Shown: positions 16,938-26,306, numbered from the stretch's first letter. The stretch: 64,000 nt of DNA from Glycomyces sp. TRM65418 (GCF_019710475.1 NZ_JAJFAX010000009.1:1-64000), one strand, 5' to 3'. A program made the numbers and translations. The notes: generated by a model not told the origin, from the sequence alone.

Positions 16938-17098
16938 TTCGCCGAGTGCCGCAGGACTCGGACAATACGACCTAGGTCGTGGTGAGGAATGCGGGGTCCG
17001 GCCGAGGAGGATCGCCACCTGGACGGTGGCTTCGCAACGGACGGCGGGCAGCGCGGTGAGCACGTCGTTCGCGAACGCGTCCTCACACGGCCGGCGGG

Positions 17099-17920
17099 TC
17101 AGACCTTTCGGTACTTGGCCTGGAAGAAGCAGTAGACGCCGAAGCACGCGATGCCGAGGGCGATCAGGACGAGGAGCCATGTGCCCCAAGCGGTCCCTGC
17201 CAGCGTATTGAGGGCGGCGTCGAGGCCGCCGGCCTTCTCCGGGTCGTAGTTGATCGCCGCGGAGACGATCAGCGCGCCGGCGATGCCGTACGCGACGCCC
17301 TTGCTCGTGTATCCCGCCATGCCGAGCCGCTGCACCGTCCGGCGCACCGTCGGGTTCATCTGCCCGGTGTTCAGGTGCTTCTGGAACTTCTTCTTCAGCC
17401 CGTAGACCACCAGGCCGACGCCGACGCCGACCACGACGAGACCGGCCAGGCCGACCAGGAAGCGGCCACCGCTTGAGTCCATCATGGATGATGCTGAGGA
17501 CTGCTGGCTCTGCGACTGCGACGCGTTCGCGCCGCTGACCACCTTATAGCCGAGGTAGGCGAAGTAGAGGTAGAGGACCGCGCGGCAGCCGGAGACGACG
17601 CGCTCGGCCATCGCGCTCCGGTCCCGCGAGCCGCGATGGCTGAGCGCCGCCTCGAAGGCCTGCCAGACGGCCAGCGCGACCATGCCGATGATGATGCCGA
17701 TGACCAGGAACTCGCCGGCCGGCTGCCGAGCGAGGGTCTTCAAGGCGCCGGACTGATCGGTCTCACCGGACGAGTCACCGAAGGCGACCTGCAGCGCCAG
17801 CCACGCGAACAGCAGGTGGATGACGCCGTATGCGATGAAGCCGCCGCGCGCGAGGAGCTCCAGCGGTTTGCTGTTGGCCGCGCGCGAGGCGGTGCTGCGC
17901 ACGTTAGGGGTGGAGGACAT
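17099..17920 (-). CDS. DUF1206-family membrane protein
   Basis: The 273-residue protein shows the DUF1206 pattern: three repeats of a paired-helix unit with RxGxxxxGVIHLLFAW-like motifs (LARGGFIAYGVIHLL near 24, AERVVSGCRAVLYLYFAYLGYK near 105, LGMAGYTSKGVAYGIAGAL near 200), giving six transmembrane helices. The function of the family is unknown. A Ser/Gln-rich loop (about 131-148) separates the second and third units. It is transcribed alone and converges on the DUF4386 gene. Confidence 0.88.
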   Translation of the reverse strand: MSSTPNVRSTASRAANSKPLELLARGGFIAYGVIHLLFAWLALQVAFGDSSGETDQSGALKTLARQPAGEFLVIGIIIGMVALAVWQAFEAALSHRGSRDRSAMAERVVSGCRAVLYLYFAYLGYKVVSGANASQSQSQQSSASSMMDSSGGRFLVGLAGLVVVGVGVGLVVYGLKKKFQKHLNTGQMNPTVRRTVQRLGMAGYTSKGVAYGIAGALIVSAAINYDPEKAGGLDAALNTLAGTAWGTWLLVLIALGIACFGVYCFFQAKYRKV

Positions 17921-18148
17921 GCCGCCATGGGTTACCGATGGCGACCGGTCTCAAACGCGTCCCGGGTGCCGAAGCCGCTGAACGAGCGACGACACCGCGC
18001 CGTCGTCGACGCTGTCCAGGGAGACCGCAGGCCGCCGACGCGCCACGGCGATCTTCTCCGGGCCGGCTTCGTTCTCGGCCGACCTGTACGGCACACGGCG
18101 CGAAGGTCGCGATCCCCCTCGACCGCACCCCGCATTCCTGAACACGCC

Positions 18149-18868
18149 CTAGCCCTCGAGCTGTCGAGCGAGGTCCCCGGCGGTGGCGAGCGCGGACGAG
18201 GCGCCCTCTCGGTCCTCTTCGGAGAGATCGGTCTCCTCGACGCGTTCGAGGAGTTCGGCCGCCTTGGTCTCGTCGCCCTCGCGCATCGCGAGTTCGGCCC
18301 GGTAGACCAGAGCGTCGAGGAGTTCGCGCCTCGGGGCATCGTCGCCGCTTCGCTCCAGCGTCGCGTCGAGGATGCGGGCCGCCTGCGCGGCGTCGCCTTT
18401 CGACTCCCCCAGGATGATCGCCTTCACGAGGGTCCGGCCGAGCCTGCTCTGCGGCGCTTCGGCCTTCTCGGAGTCCTCCTGCTGCGGGAAGATCCGGAGG
18501 ATGTTGCCGCTGGGGTCGGTGACGGAGAAGCCGGCCCGGTTGCCGGTGTTGCCGCGTTTGCGCGGCCGGGTCATGCGCGGGATTCCCGAGACCAGGAGCT
18601 TGCCGTGGGCCTCGCGCATGCCGGCGGCGAAGGCCTCCCACAGCGCGCCCGTGTCGGGGACGAAGACGAGGCAGGTGCCGTAGGTGTTCTCGGGGTCGAG
18701 CACGTCGACGCCGAAGAAGTGCAGCTCCCAGTCGTCGCGGGCCATGACGATGTACGGGTTCGGCCGGGTCTGGTGATGGGTCCGCTCGAAGCCGAGCATC
18801 CGGTAGAACTCGCTCGTCTCGTCGATGGACCTGCACGGCAGCAGAGGGACGGTGGTCTCGCCGCTCAT
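18149..18868 (-). CDS. VOC-family (bleomycin-resistance-like) protein with helical tail
   Basis: Residues 1-128 form a vicinal oxygen chelate domain (VPLLPCRSIDETSEFYRML, DWELHFFGVD, FSVTDPSGNILRIF) like those of bleomycin-binding and glyoxalase-type proteins. Residues about 135-239 form a helical, TPR-like tail that most such proteins lack (AARILDATLERSGDDAPRRE, ELAMREGDETKAAELLERV). The ATG overlaps the stop of the upstream MarR gene (ATGA), so the two are translationally coupled. It is probably a binding or detoxification protein under the MarR repressor. The start at 18868 is set by that coupling and by GGAAGGAAG upstream. Confidence 0.88.
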   Translation of the reverse strand: MSGETTVPLLPCRSIDETSEFYRMLGFERTHHQTRPNPYIVMARDDWELHFFGVDVLDPENTYGTCLVFVPDTGALWEAFAAGMREAHGKLLVSGIPRMTRPRKRGNTGNRAGFSVTDPSGNILRIFPQQEDSEKAEAPQSRLGRTLVKAIILGESKGDAAQAARILDATLERSGDDAPRRELLDALVYRAELAMREGDETKAAELLERVEETDLSEEDREGASSALATAGDLARQLEG

Positions 18869-19314
18869 CGGCTTCCTTCCGGTTCGAGTGCGGTGGTGAG
18901 GGCGCGCAGGGCCGCGGTCGCGGCCGCGACCGCGGCCGGATCGAGCGCGGCGGCGAGCCGGTCGGCCCATTCGGCATGGGCGCGTTCGACTTCGGCAAGG
19001 GCGCGCCGCCCGGCGTCGGTCGGTGCGAGGAGTCGGGCGCGGCGGTGGCAGGGGTTGTCGTGGAAGGTCGCGAGGCCGTCGGCCACCAGGGCGTCGGCGG
19101 TCTGCCGGACGCTCTGGCGGCGCAGCCCCATGGTCCGGGCGACGTCGGCGACGGTGGCCGGCCCGTGGTCGATGACGCCGAGGACCTGCCAGCGGGCACT
19201 GGTGAGCCCCGCGGGCGCGGTGAGGGCGTCCCCGGCGGCGAGGAGGGCGCCGTTGGCGCGGAAGACCTCGATGGCGAGGTCGGAGACGGCGAGGGCGCGG
19301 GGACTGAGTGCCAC
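18865..19314 (-). CDS. MarR-family transcription regulator
   Basis: The 149-residue winged-helix protein has the MarR layout: dimerisation helices at both ends and a DNA-binding region at about 40-100 (TSARWQVLGVIDHGPATVADVARTMGLRRQSVRQTADALV, a winged HTH). It starts at GTG 19314. A perfect 20-bp palindrome lies 17 bp upstream of the start, the typical place for MarR autorepression. It is the first gene of a two-gene operon with the VOC protein. Confidence 0.9.
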   Translation of the reverse strand: MALSPRALAVSDLAIEVFRANGALLAAGDALTAPAGLTSARWQVLGVIDHGPATVADVARTMGLRRQSVRQTADALVADGLATFHDNPCHRRARLLAPTDAGRRALAEVERAHAEWADRLAAALDPAAVAAATAALRALTTALEPEGSR

Positions 19315-19331
19315 GCCCTCGACCCTAGATT

Positions 19332-19351
19332 ATTGACAGGTACCTGTCAAT
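19332..19351. promoter_or_regulatory. MarR operator, perfect 20-bp palindrome
   Basis: ATTGACAGGTACCTGTCAAT is a perfect palindrome directly upstream of the MarR gene. Its last base falls on the stop codon of the aminotransferase gene. Such TTGACA...TGTCAA sites are usual for MarR repressors. Confidence 0.8.
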
Positions 19352-20529
19352 CAGGTTCGGACGGAGGCCATGCGTTCGACGGCCTCGGTGAGGATCTCCG
19401 GCGAGGTCGCGTAGTTGAGGCGCACGTGTCCCGCGCCGCCGGTGCCGAACGGCAGCCCCGAGTTGAGCGCGACCTTGCCGCGTTCGAGGAAGACCGCGGC
19501 GGGGTCGTCGCCGAGCCCGAGGTCGCGGCAGTCCAGCCAGGCCAGGTAGGCGCCCGGCTGAGGGCGGTAGCGCACGCGCGGCAGGCGCTCGGCGAGCGCG
19601 TCCGCGAGCAGGCGGCGGTTCGATTGGAGGCCCGCGAGGAGCGCGTCGAGCCAGGGGCCGCCTTCGGCGAAGGCGGCGGCGTGCGCGATGGCGCCGACGT
19701 GGCTGACGCTGGAGCTCATCTCCTCGGGCATCCGGGCCAGGTCGGCCGCCGAGTCCGGCCCGGCGATCGCGACGGCGGCCTTCAGGCCCGGCAGGTTCCA
19801 GGCCTTGGCGGCGGAGGTCACCGCAAGGCCCGACCCACCGCCGGGGACCGTGAGGTACGGCGTGAAGTCGGTGCCGGGGGCGACGATCGGCGCGTGGGCC
19901 TCGTCGGCGATCACGCGCACGCCGTAGTCGGCGGCGAGGCGGGCGACGCGGGCGAGTTCGGCGGCGGTGTGGACGGTCCCGGTGGGGTTGTGGGGGCTGC
20001 ACAGGAGGTAGGCGGCGCGGCCGCCGCGGCCGAGCGCGAGTTCGAAGGCGGCGGCGAGGGCGGCGAAGTCGATGCGGTGGTCGTCGCCAAGGGGCGCTTC
20101 GATCACCTTGCGGCCGTTCAATGCGCTGAAGGCGTAGAACGGCGGGTAGACGGGGCTGTTGATCACGACCGCGTCGTCGCGCCGCGTGACGAGCTTGAGC
20201 ATCTCGACGACGCCGAGCATCATGTCGGGCACGGTCCTGATGAGACCCGGGTCGAGGCGCCAGTTCCAGCGTTCGGCGGCGAAGGCGGCCATGGCCTCGG
20301 CGTAGGCCGTCCCGGACGGGTATCCGGTGTCGCCGATCACCATGGCGTCGGTGACGGCCTTGACGACGGGTGCGGCCGGGAGGACGTCCATCTCGGCGAC
20401 CCACAGGGGCAGGACGTCGGCGGGGTGGGCTCGCCATTTGACGCCGGTGCGCTGGCGGAGCCGGTCGGGAGTGAGTTGCCGCAGCGGGTCGCCGGGCAGG
20501 TCGTTCGAGGCATTCGTAGTGGCGCTCAT
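19351..20529 (-). CDS. MalY/PatB-type PLP aminotransferase (C-S lyase)
   Basis: The 392-residue fold type I PLP enzyme has the MalY/PatB N-terminus ([18 protein letters not shown], then LWVAEMD) and the Schiff-base lysine in [13 protein letters not shown]. The [11 protein letters not shown] motif binds the cofactor. Family members act as cystathionine beta-lyases or aminotransferases, feeding methionine and sulfur metabolism. The ATG at 20529 is preferred; a GTG at 20553 would add eight residues. It reads toward the MarR-VOC operon, and the MarR operator abuts its stop codon, so read-through control is possible. Confidence 0.9.
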   Translation of the reverse strand: MSATTNASNDLPGDPLRQLTPDRLRQRTGVKWRAHPADVLPLWVAEMDVLPAAPVVKAVTDAMVIGDTGYPSGTAYAEAMAAFAAERWNWRLDPGLIRTVPDMMLGVVEMLKLVTRRDDAVVINSPVYPPFYAFSALNGRKVIEAPLGDDHRIDFAALAAAFELALGRGGRAAYLLCSPHNPTGTVHTAAELARVARLAADYGVRVIADEAHAPIVAPGTDFTPYLTVPGGGSGLAVTSAAKAWNLPGLKAAVAIAGPDSAADLARMPEEMSSSVSHVGAIAHAAAFAEGGPWLDALLAGLQSNRRLLADALAERLPRVRYRPQPGAYLAWLDCRDLGLGDDPAAVFLERGKVALNSGLPFGTGGAGHVRLNYATSPEILTEAVERMASVRT

Positions 20530-20936
20530 GGCAAGACGGTAGCGAAGATTCACCGCTGTGTCACGAGTCGGATGCTGTGAGTTCGCTCCTCGAGGCCAGG
20601 CGGGGGAATCCGGTCCAGAACGGCCGCAGAGGGCCGACGACCGCCCTATGTAAACAAGAGCGAAGCCGGCCGCCCGGAGGCCTGTGGACGGTCTTCGACC
20701 ACGCCTTGCGGTGCGAGAACGGCGAATCCGCAGCCCGCGGACGGTGCGGTAACCGCTCGTGCAGGCGTGCGTCGATTCCGGTGAGCCCTCGACATGGGCT
20801 AGGCTGGAGCGACGTCCCGCACCGGCGGCGGGACCGGCCGCGATCCCCGTCCCCGCGGGCCGGGCCGGGCCGCAACTATCCGAAGCGACGCCCCGATCCC
20901 CCTGTCACCTGCCCATTCAGCGCCGATTGGAATGCC
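20530..20936. other. 407-bp intergenic region, no gene seen
   Basis: Between the divergent aminotransferase and methyltransferase genes I find no convincing gene. TAGGCT near 20811 lies about 120 bp upstream of the methyltransferase start and could be a -10 element. No strong palindrome was noticed. Confidence 0.4.
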
Positions 20937-21764
20937 GTGAACGAAGCAGTCCCCGAATGGTCGCCGGCCGGGATCGATCCCGCCGTCCCCACCACCGCGC
21001 GCGTCTACGACGCCATCCTCGGCGGCCGGGACAACTTCAAGGCCGACCGCGAGGCCGCCGACGTCTTCACGCGGAGGGTCCCCCAAGCCCGCGAGGCCGC
21101 CCGGCTCAACCGGGCCGCGCTCATCCGGGGCGTCCGGTACATGGTGCGGTGGGCCGGGATCGACCAGATCCTCGACATCGGATGCGGACTGCCGACCGAG
21201 CAGAACACCCACGAGGCGGCCCAGGAGATCAACCCCGGCGCGCGGGTCGTCTACGTCGACAACGATCCGATGGTGCTCTCCCACGGCCGGGCGCTCCTGG
21301 TCGACAACCGCACCACCACCGTGGTGACGGCCGACATGCGCGACCCCGCCGGGATCCTCGCGAATCCCGAAGTGCGCGCCAATCTCGACTTCGACCGGCC
21401 CATCGGCCTCATGCTCGTGGGGATGATCATGCACATCGCCGGAGACGAGTCCCCCGACGAGATCATCGGCGCCCTCATGGAGCCGCTCGCCTCCGGCTCG
21501 CACCTGTTCCTCACCGCGTGGCCCGACACGGGCGACCCGGCCCAGCACGCGCTCTCGCAGGCGAGCCTGGAGACGCTCGGCACCGGCTGGGCCCGTCCGG
21601 TCGAGCGCATCCGAGGGCACTTCCTGGGCATGCCGCTGGTGCCGCCGGGTCTGGAGTACGTCCCGCGCTGGTACCCCGAGGAACCGGACCGGAAGGTTCC
21701 CGCATTCGACGACTTCGAGCCGTACGAGCGCACGTACATGGCCGGGATCGCCGTCAAGCCCTGA
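20937..21764 (+). CDS. DUF574 (SAV2177-like) SAM-dependent methyltransferase
   Basis: The 275-residue protein belongs to the actinobacterial DUF574/Methyltransf_19 family. It opens with the hallmark ARVYDAILGGRDNFKADRE and has the SAM-binding ILDIGCGLPTEQNTHEAAQ (about 80-98), VVYVDNDPMVLSHGRAL, and the C-terminal LTAWPDTGD region. The family is greatly expanded in streptomycetes and relatives; substrates are unknown. The GTG at 20937 is chosen because homology begins just after it, although the frame stays open further upstream. Confidence 0.9.
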   Translation: MNEAVPEWSPAGIDPAVPTTARVYDAILGGRDNFKADREAADVFTRRVPQAREAARLNRAALIRGVRYMVRWAGIDQILDIGCGLPTEQNTHEAAQEINPGARVVYVDNDPMVLSHGRALLVDNRTTTVVTADMRDPAGILANPEVRANLDFDRPIGLMLVGMIMHIAGDESPDEIIGALMEPLASGSHLFLTAWPDTGDPAQHALSQASLETLGTGWARPVERIRGHFLGMPLVPPGLEYVPRWYPEEPDRKVPAFDDFEPYERTYMAGIAVKP

Positions 21765-21833
21765 GGCGAGGCGAGTGCGGCCGAGCCGTACATTAGTACC
21801 GCGCAGCGTGTTCGAGAAGAGAAGAGACCGCCA

Positions 21834-22376
21834 ATGCCCATGCTCGAAATCCGTCGGCACAGCAAGCGCAACGGAGACGAGGCCGTCCACCTCTCCCAAG
21901 AAGGCGTCGAACTCGCCCGATGGTCCGGGACCCTCATGGGTCCCTTCGAAGTCGTCGCCACGAGCGTCGCCCCGAGGGCGCGGGAGACGGCCATCGCGAT
22001 GGGCTTCGCCGTGACCCTCGAACTGCCCACGCTCCCGAACGTCAACGCGTTCCTCCAGGAGTCCCAGTCCGCCAGCTATGACGTCGGCGCGCCGTTCACA
22101 CGGCTCGCACGGCTGGTCAACCGGCGCGGCAGCGCCGCCAGCGACTACGCGCACGCGCTCGCCCGGCAGTGGACGGACCTCATGGCCCCGCTCGGTCCCG
22201 GCGACGCCGGGCTCGTCATCGGGCACGGCGGTCACATCGAATGCGGGCTCGTCGCCCTGTTCCCGGAGGCGAACCACGACGAGTGGGGAGCGCTGTTCGG
22301 GTACATGGAGGGCGCGCGGCTGCACTTCGACGCGGTCGCGAAGCGGTTCCACGACATCGAGTTCGTGCGCACCTGA
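21834..22376 (+). CDS. Histidine phosphatase (phosphoglycerate mutase-like) family protein
   Basis: The 180-residue protein carries the active-site RHSKRN near residue 8, equivalent to the RHG motif, in which the histidine is phosphorylated. It also has RARETAIAMG (about 48-57) and the second catalytic histidine in VIGHGGHIECG (about 131-141). The third position of the RHG motif is serine rather than glycine, as in SixA-like and broad-specificity members. A small-molecule or protein phosphatase role is likely; the substrate is unknown. GAAGAGAAGAGA precedes the ATG. Confidence 0.82.
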   Translation: MPMLEIRRHSKRNGDEAVHLSQEGVELARWSGTLMGPFEVVATSVAPRARETAIAMGFAVTLELPTLPNVNAFLQESQSASYDVGAPFTRLARLVNRRGSAASDYAHALARQWTDLMAPLGPGDAGLVIGHGGHIECGLVALFPEANHDEWGALFGYMEGARLHFDAVAKRFHDIEFVRT

Positions 22377-22474
22377 GCGAGCGGCCCCGAACAGGGCGGC
22401 CGCCGGGCACGGCGCTCGCGAGGCCGAACCGGAACGGGCTTGCCCGGAGACGAGGGCCGTGCTTTGATCAGGCC

Positions 22475-23110
22475 ATGCCGAGCACCGCGCAGTACCTGGC
22501 GTTCATCGCCGCGTCCCTCGTCCTGATCCTCATTCCCGGGCCGTCGGTCATGTTCGTCGTCGGCCGGGCGCTCGCCTACGGCCGCAGGCAAGCCGTCTTC
22601 ACCGCCTGGGGGAACGCCACCGGCACGTTCACCGCCGCCGCGCTCGCGGCCGTGGGCCTCGGCGCCCTCATCCAGGAGTCGGCGATCGCCTTCGCCGTGG
22701 TGAAGTACGCGGGCGCGGCGTACCTGGTGTACCTGGGCGTCAAGGCGCTGCGCGACCGCAAGGGCCTCATGCCGTCGGCCGAGGACGAGGCCGCGACGCC
22801 GAAGCGCGCCCTCGCGACCATGGCGGAGGGCTTCGTCGTCGGCTTCCTCAACCCGAAGAGCATCCTGTTCTTCCTCGCGATCCTCCCCCAGTTCGTCGAT
22901 CCCGGCGCCGGTTCGGCGACCGTGCAGATGCTGCTACTGGGCGGGACGTTCGCGGTGCTCGCGGCGGCCTGCGACACCGTCTGGGGCGTGGTGGCCTCGG
23001 CGGCCCGCGACGTGCTGCGCCGGCCGCGCGCGAAGCTCGTCATCGGCCGCGCCGGAGGCGCCTCGCTGATCGGCCTGGGCGTCGCCGCGGCGGCCGGGGA
23101 GCGCGCCTGA
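22475..23110 (+). CDS. LysE/RhtB-family amino acid exporter
   Basis: The 211-residue membrane protein has six hydrophobic segments and family motifs: LVLILIPGPSVMFVVGRALAYGRR near the N-terminus and GFVVGFLNPKSILFF in the middle. These carriers export amino acids or related metabolites. The ATG lies 98 bp past the phosphatase stop on the same strand. No LysG-type regulator is next to it. Confidence 0.92.
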   Translation: MPSTAQYLAFIAASLVLILIPGPSVMFVVGRALAYGRRQAVFTAWGNATGTFTAAALAAVGLGALIQESAIAFAVVKYAGAAYLVYLGVKALRDRKGLMPSAEDEAATPKRALATMAEGFVVGFLNPKSILFFLAILPQFVDPGAGSATVQMLLLGGTFAVLAAACDTVWGVVASAARDVLRRPRAKLVIGRAGGASLIGLGVAAAAGERA

Positions 23111-23125
23111 GCACACCGATGCCCT

Positions 23126-23163
23126 TGGGAGCGATTGCATATCGAGGTACATGGATATATAGT
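23126..23163 (+). promoter_or_regulatory. Esterase promoter with LacI-like site
   Basis: TTGCAT (23135-23140) and TATAGT (23158-23163), 17 bp apart, form a good promoter for the CE1-CBM2 gene. TGGGAGCGATTGCA (23126-23139) overlaps the -35. It matches the CebR-type cellulase operator TGGGAGCGCTCCCA at 11 of 14 positions, with an intact left half. Binding by a LacI-family repressor is inferred only. Confidence 0.5.
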
Positions 23164-23255
23164 GTGGAGAACCTCACGCGATCCCGTTCCTTCTTCCGGC
23201 TCGCGCGGCCCCTCAGGGCCGCCCCGACGCCCCGGCAGCGTCCAGAGAGGACCCC

Positions 23256-24569
23256 ATGTCAGCCAACACCCTCCCCCGTCTGCGGCGGGGCCTGGTCGCC
23301 GCGGCGGCGGCGGTCTTCGTCGCGGCGGCGGCGCTCATCGCGGTCATGGTCCCCCGACCGGCCGACGCGGCCCAGCTGACCCAGATCACGGACTTCGGGA
23401 ACAACCCGAGCGGCATCGAGATGTACCTGTACGTGCCCGACAACGTGGCGCCCGAACCGGCCATGGTGCTCGGCATCCACTGGTGCACCGGCTCGGCCCA
23501 GGACTTCTACAGCGGCACCGAGTGGGCGCGGCTCGCGGACCGATACGGGTTCGTCGTGGTGTACCCGTCGGTGACGCGGTCGAGCAAGTGCTGGGACGTC
23601 GCGTCGCCGGCCTCGTTGAACGGCACCGGCTCCGACTCGGTCGGCATCAAGTCCATGGTGGACTGGACGATCAACCGGTACCACGTCGACACCGACCGGA
23701 TCTACTCGACCGGGATCTCCTCGGGCGCGATGATGACGAACGTGATGCTCGGCGTCTACCCGGAGGTGTTCGCCGCCGGCGCGGCGTTCTCGGGCGTGCC
23801 GTACACGTGCTTCGCGACCGACGACGGCTCGGAGTGGAACTCGCAGTGCTCCCAGGGCCAGATCGACCGCACCCCGCAGCAGTGGGGCGACGCCGTCCGG
23901 ACCGCGAATCCGGGATACTCGGGACCGTGGCCGAGGATGCAGATCTGGCACGGCACCGATGACGACACGCTCGCGTACCCGAACTTCCAGGAGCAGATCG
24001 ACCAGTGGACGAACGTCCACGGCACGGACCAGACGCCGGAGCTGTCGGACACGCCGCAGACGAACTGGAACCGGACCCGGTACGGCGGCACCGGCGCGCA
24101 GGCGCCGGTCGAGGCGATCAGCCTGCAAGGAGTCGGCCACAACCTGATGGCGAACGGCATGGCGGCCAAGGCGCTCGAGTTCTTCGGCCTGACGGCGCCG
24201 GTGGACCCGACGACGTCCCCGACCACCGTGCCGACCGACCCGACGACAGGCCCCACGAGCGGCCCGACGGGCGGATGCTCGGCGGCCATCAAGGTGGTGA
24301 GCACGTGGAACTCCGGCTGGCAGGCCAATGTGGACGTGACGGCGGGCGATGCGGCGATCTCCGGCTGGACGCTGCAGTGGACCTGGCCGAGCGGCCAGAC
24401 GATCTCCAGCTCGTGGAACGCAGCGGTGACCAGTAGCGGCTCGGCGGTGACCGCCGAGGACGTGGGCTGGAACGGCGCAGTGGCCGCAGGTCAGACCCGG
24501 ACATCGAGCTGGGGCTTCATCGGAACCGGTGCATCGGCGACCCCGCAGGTGGCGTGCACGCCGGCCTGA
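23256..24569 (+). CDS. Secreted CE1/PHB-depolymerase-type esterase with CBM2
   Basis: The 437-residue protein has a signal peptide (1-38, ending ADA), an alpha/beta hydrolase domain of the PHB depolymerase/feruloyl-esterase (CE1) type (39-313), a Thr/Pro linker (about 315-340) and a C-terminal CBM2 (341-437, Cys341 and a Cys near the end). Catalytic residues: Ser155 in GISSG, an aspartate in HGTDDD (235-237) and His295 in GVGHN. It probably removes acetyl or feruloyl groups from xylan while bound to cellulose. A promoter with a LacI-like site precedes it and a long hairpin ends it. Confidence 0.93.
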   Translation: MSANTLPRLRRGLVAAAAAVFVAAAALIAVMVPRPADAAQLTQITDFGNNPSGIEMYLYVPDNVAPEPAMVLGIHWCTGSAQDFYSGTEWARLADRYGFVVVYPSVTRSSKCWDVASPASLNGTGSDSVGIKSMVDWTINRYHVDTDRIYSTGISSGAMMTNVMLGVYPEVFAAGAAFSGVPYTCFATDDGSEWNSQCSQGQIDRTPQQWGDAVRTANPGYSGPWPRMQIWHGTDDDTLAYPNFQEQIDQWTNVHGTDQTPELSDTPQTNWNRTRYGGTGAQAPVEAISLQGVGHNLMANGMAAKALEFFGLTAPVDPTTSPTTVPTDPTTGPTSGPTGGCSAAIKVVSTWNSGWQANVDVTAGDAAISGWTLQWTWPSGQTISSSWNAAVTSSGSAVTAEDVGWNGAVAAGQTRTSSWGFIGTGASATPQVACTPA

Positions 24570-24577
24570 CCGGAGAC

Positions 24578-24635
24578 CGGCGGAACGGCCGGGGCCGCAG
24601 GCGCGAAAGGGTCTGCGGCTCCGGCCGTTCCGCCG
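24578..24635 (+). terminator. Long hairpin terminator after the esterase
   Basis: Arms of about 23 nt (24578-24600 and 24613-24635) pair with a single mismatch around an 11-12 nt loop, beginning 9 bp after the stop codon. Confidence 0.8.
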
Positions 24636-24770
24636 CCGGGACACGGGCGCTCTCAAACCGCTGAGCGCCGATGCCCTTCCGACCGCACGGGTTCGCCATC
24701 GAATCGGACCGCAGCCGACCGAACGGCGAATGTCGTTGCGGTCGGGAACGGGCGTCTATAGCGTTGCCGG

Positions 24771-25658
24771 ATGGCCTCTTCCGAAGCGCTCGCTGCGCTA
24801 GCGCGGCGCTACCGCGTCGATCCCCGCGCGGTCGCCGCCGCGCCGTTTCAAGGGGTGGCGAACCGGGTCTACTTGCTCGGCGACCACCTCGTCCTGCGGA
24901 TCGCTCGGCCCGGGTCCGCCGACGACCTGCGCAAGGAGGCGAGCGTGATCCCGGCCGCGGTGCGGGCCGGGGTGCTCACGCCGGCGATGGTGGCCTTCGA
25001 CGACGGCGACGAACTCTTCGGAAGCCCGTACATGGTGGTCAGACGGGCCAACGGCATCGCCCCCGGCCTCCCGGACGGGCCGGACGACGAGCGCTGGCGG
25101 ACGCTCTACCGGGAACTCGGCGGCCAACTGGCCGCGCTGCACGAGGGCGTCCCCGCGCTGCCCGAGGTTCCGGCGGACACGGCCTCGGATCCCCGTCCGG
25201 ACGTGGCCGCGCTCGCCGAGGCCGGATACCTCAGCGCCGACGTCGCGGCCTGGGTCGTCGGCTGGTTCGACCGGCTCGAACCGCGAATCCCCGCAACGCC
25301 GCGAGCCCGGCTGATCCACGGCGACGCCAGCCCCACGAACCTCCTGGCCGATCCCGAATCGGGACGGCTCACGGCGATCCTGGACTGGGGCGACGCGGCG
25401 TGGGCCGATCCGGCGGTCGAGTTCGCCAAACTCCCGCTGCGTGCACTGCCGACCGTTCTCGAGGGCTATCTGGGCGGGCAGGACGAGTCCTGGGCCGCGC
25501 GCGTCCTCTGGCACCACCTGCACTGGGCGATCGGCCGGCTCGCCACGCCGCCCGACCGGCAGGGCGGGCACTGGAGCGCGCAACCCGGCAACCGGCTGCT
25601 GGAGGTCATGCGGTTTCTGCTCGCCGATCCACCGCCCCCATGGCCCGCCCTGCGTTGA
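24771..25658 (+). CDS. Aminoglycoside phosphotransferase (APH)-family kinase
   Basis: The 295-residue protein has the APH/choline-kinase fold. The catalytic loop is HGDASPTN (183-190) and the metal-binding aspartate lies in ILDWGDA (Asp205). The N-lobe begins GVANRVYLLGDHLVLRIARPG. It phosphorylates a small hydroxylated molecule; real substrates may be antibiotics or metabolites. The gene is monocistronic, between the esterase terminator and a thioesterase gene. It is one of three APH-fold genes in the window, which are not close copies of each other. Confidence 0.88.
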   Translation: MASSEALAALARRYRVDPRAVAAAPFQGVANRVYLLGDHLVLRIARPGSADDLRKEASVIPAAVRAGVLTPAMVAFDDGDELFGSPYMVVRRANGIAPGLPDGPDDERWRTLYRELGGQLAALHEGVPALPEVPADTASDPRPDVAALAEAGYLSADVAAWVVGWFDRLEPRIPATPRARLIHGDASPTNLLADPESGRLTAILDWGDAAWADPAVEFAKLPLRALPTVLEGYLGGQDESWAARVLWHHLHWAIGRLATPPDRQGGHWSAQPGNRLLEVMRFLLADPPPPWPALR

Positions 25659-25859
25659 ACGCCGAGGCCGGGGCCGGATCGCAGGGAAGCAGGCGACGGT
25701 GTGGCGGATTCACCGGACCGCCCTAGACTGTGCTGATCGCACGGATGCCGCTGGGGCGCGTGCTGATCCAAGAGACTCGAATATCGGACGTCGACGTGTC
25801 CGACCGGGAACCTCGATGCCGGACGCCGACGTGCCGGACAGGGAATGGAGCCGCCAGAC

Positions 25860-26306
25860 ATGACCGTGTTTCCCGCTGAGGTCCGCGACCGCTTCGCCGG
25901 CGCGGGGATGGACCTCGACAAGCTGTTCTCCGCAGGTGAACTGGGCGATCGCATGGGCATCGAGGTGCTGGAGGCCGCGCCCGAGCGGGTGGTCGCGCGG
26001 ATGGAGGTCGAGGGGAACCGCCAGCCGTACGGGCTGCTCCACGGCGGGGCTTCGGCGGTCCTGGCCGAGACGCTCGGGTCGATCGGCTCGATGCTGCACG
26101 CCGGGCCGGGCAAGATCTCGGTCGGCGTGGACCTCAACGTGACCCATCACCGTGCGGTCAGGTCGGGCACGGTCACCGGAGTCGCGACCCCGATCCACCG
26201 TGGACGCTCGACGGCGACCTACGAGATCGTCGTCGGCGACGAGGAAGGCCGACGCATCTGCACCGGCCGCCTCACCTGCATGATCCGAGACGCTCCCGCG
26301 AGCTGA
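25860..26306 (+). CDS. PaaI-type hotdog thioesterase
   Basis: The 148-residue hotdog-fold protein has the PaaI/YbgC-like active-site stretch QPYGLLHGGASAVLAETLGS (about 54-73), with the catalytic glutamate of the AxAE(T) element. It ends with a beta strand typical of the family (GRRICTGRLTCMI). It hydrolyses acyl-CoA, probably of aromatic or short-chain acids. The second ATG (25860) is preferred over 25845 because GGAG then lies at the proper distance. It converges on the alpha/beta hydrolase gene. Confidence 0.88.
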   Translation: MTVFPAEVRDRFAGAGMDLDKLFSAGELGDRMGIEVLEAAPERVVARMEVEGNRQPYGLLHGGASAVLAETLGSIGSMLHAGPGKISVGVDLNVTHHRAVRSGTVTGVATPIHRGRSTATYEIVVGDEEGRRICTGRLTCMIRDAPAS

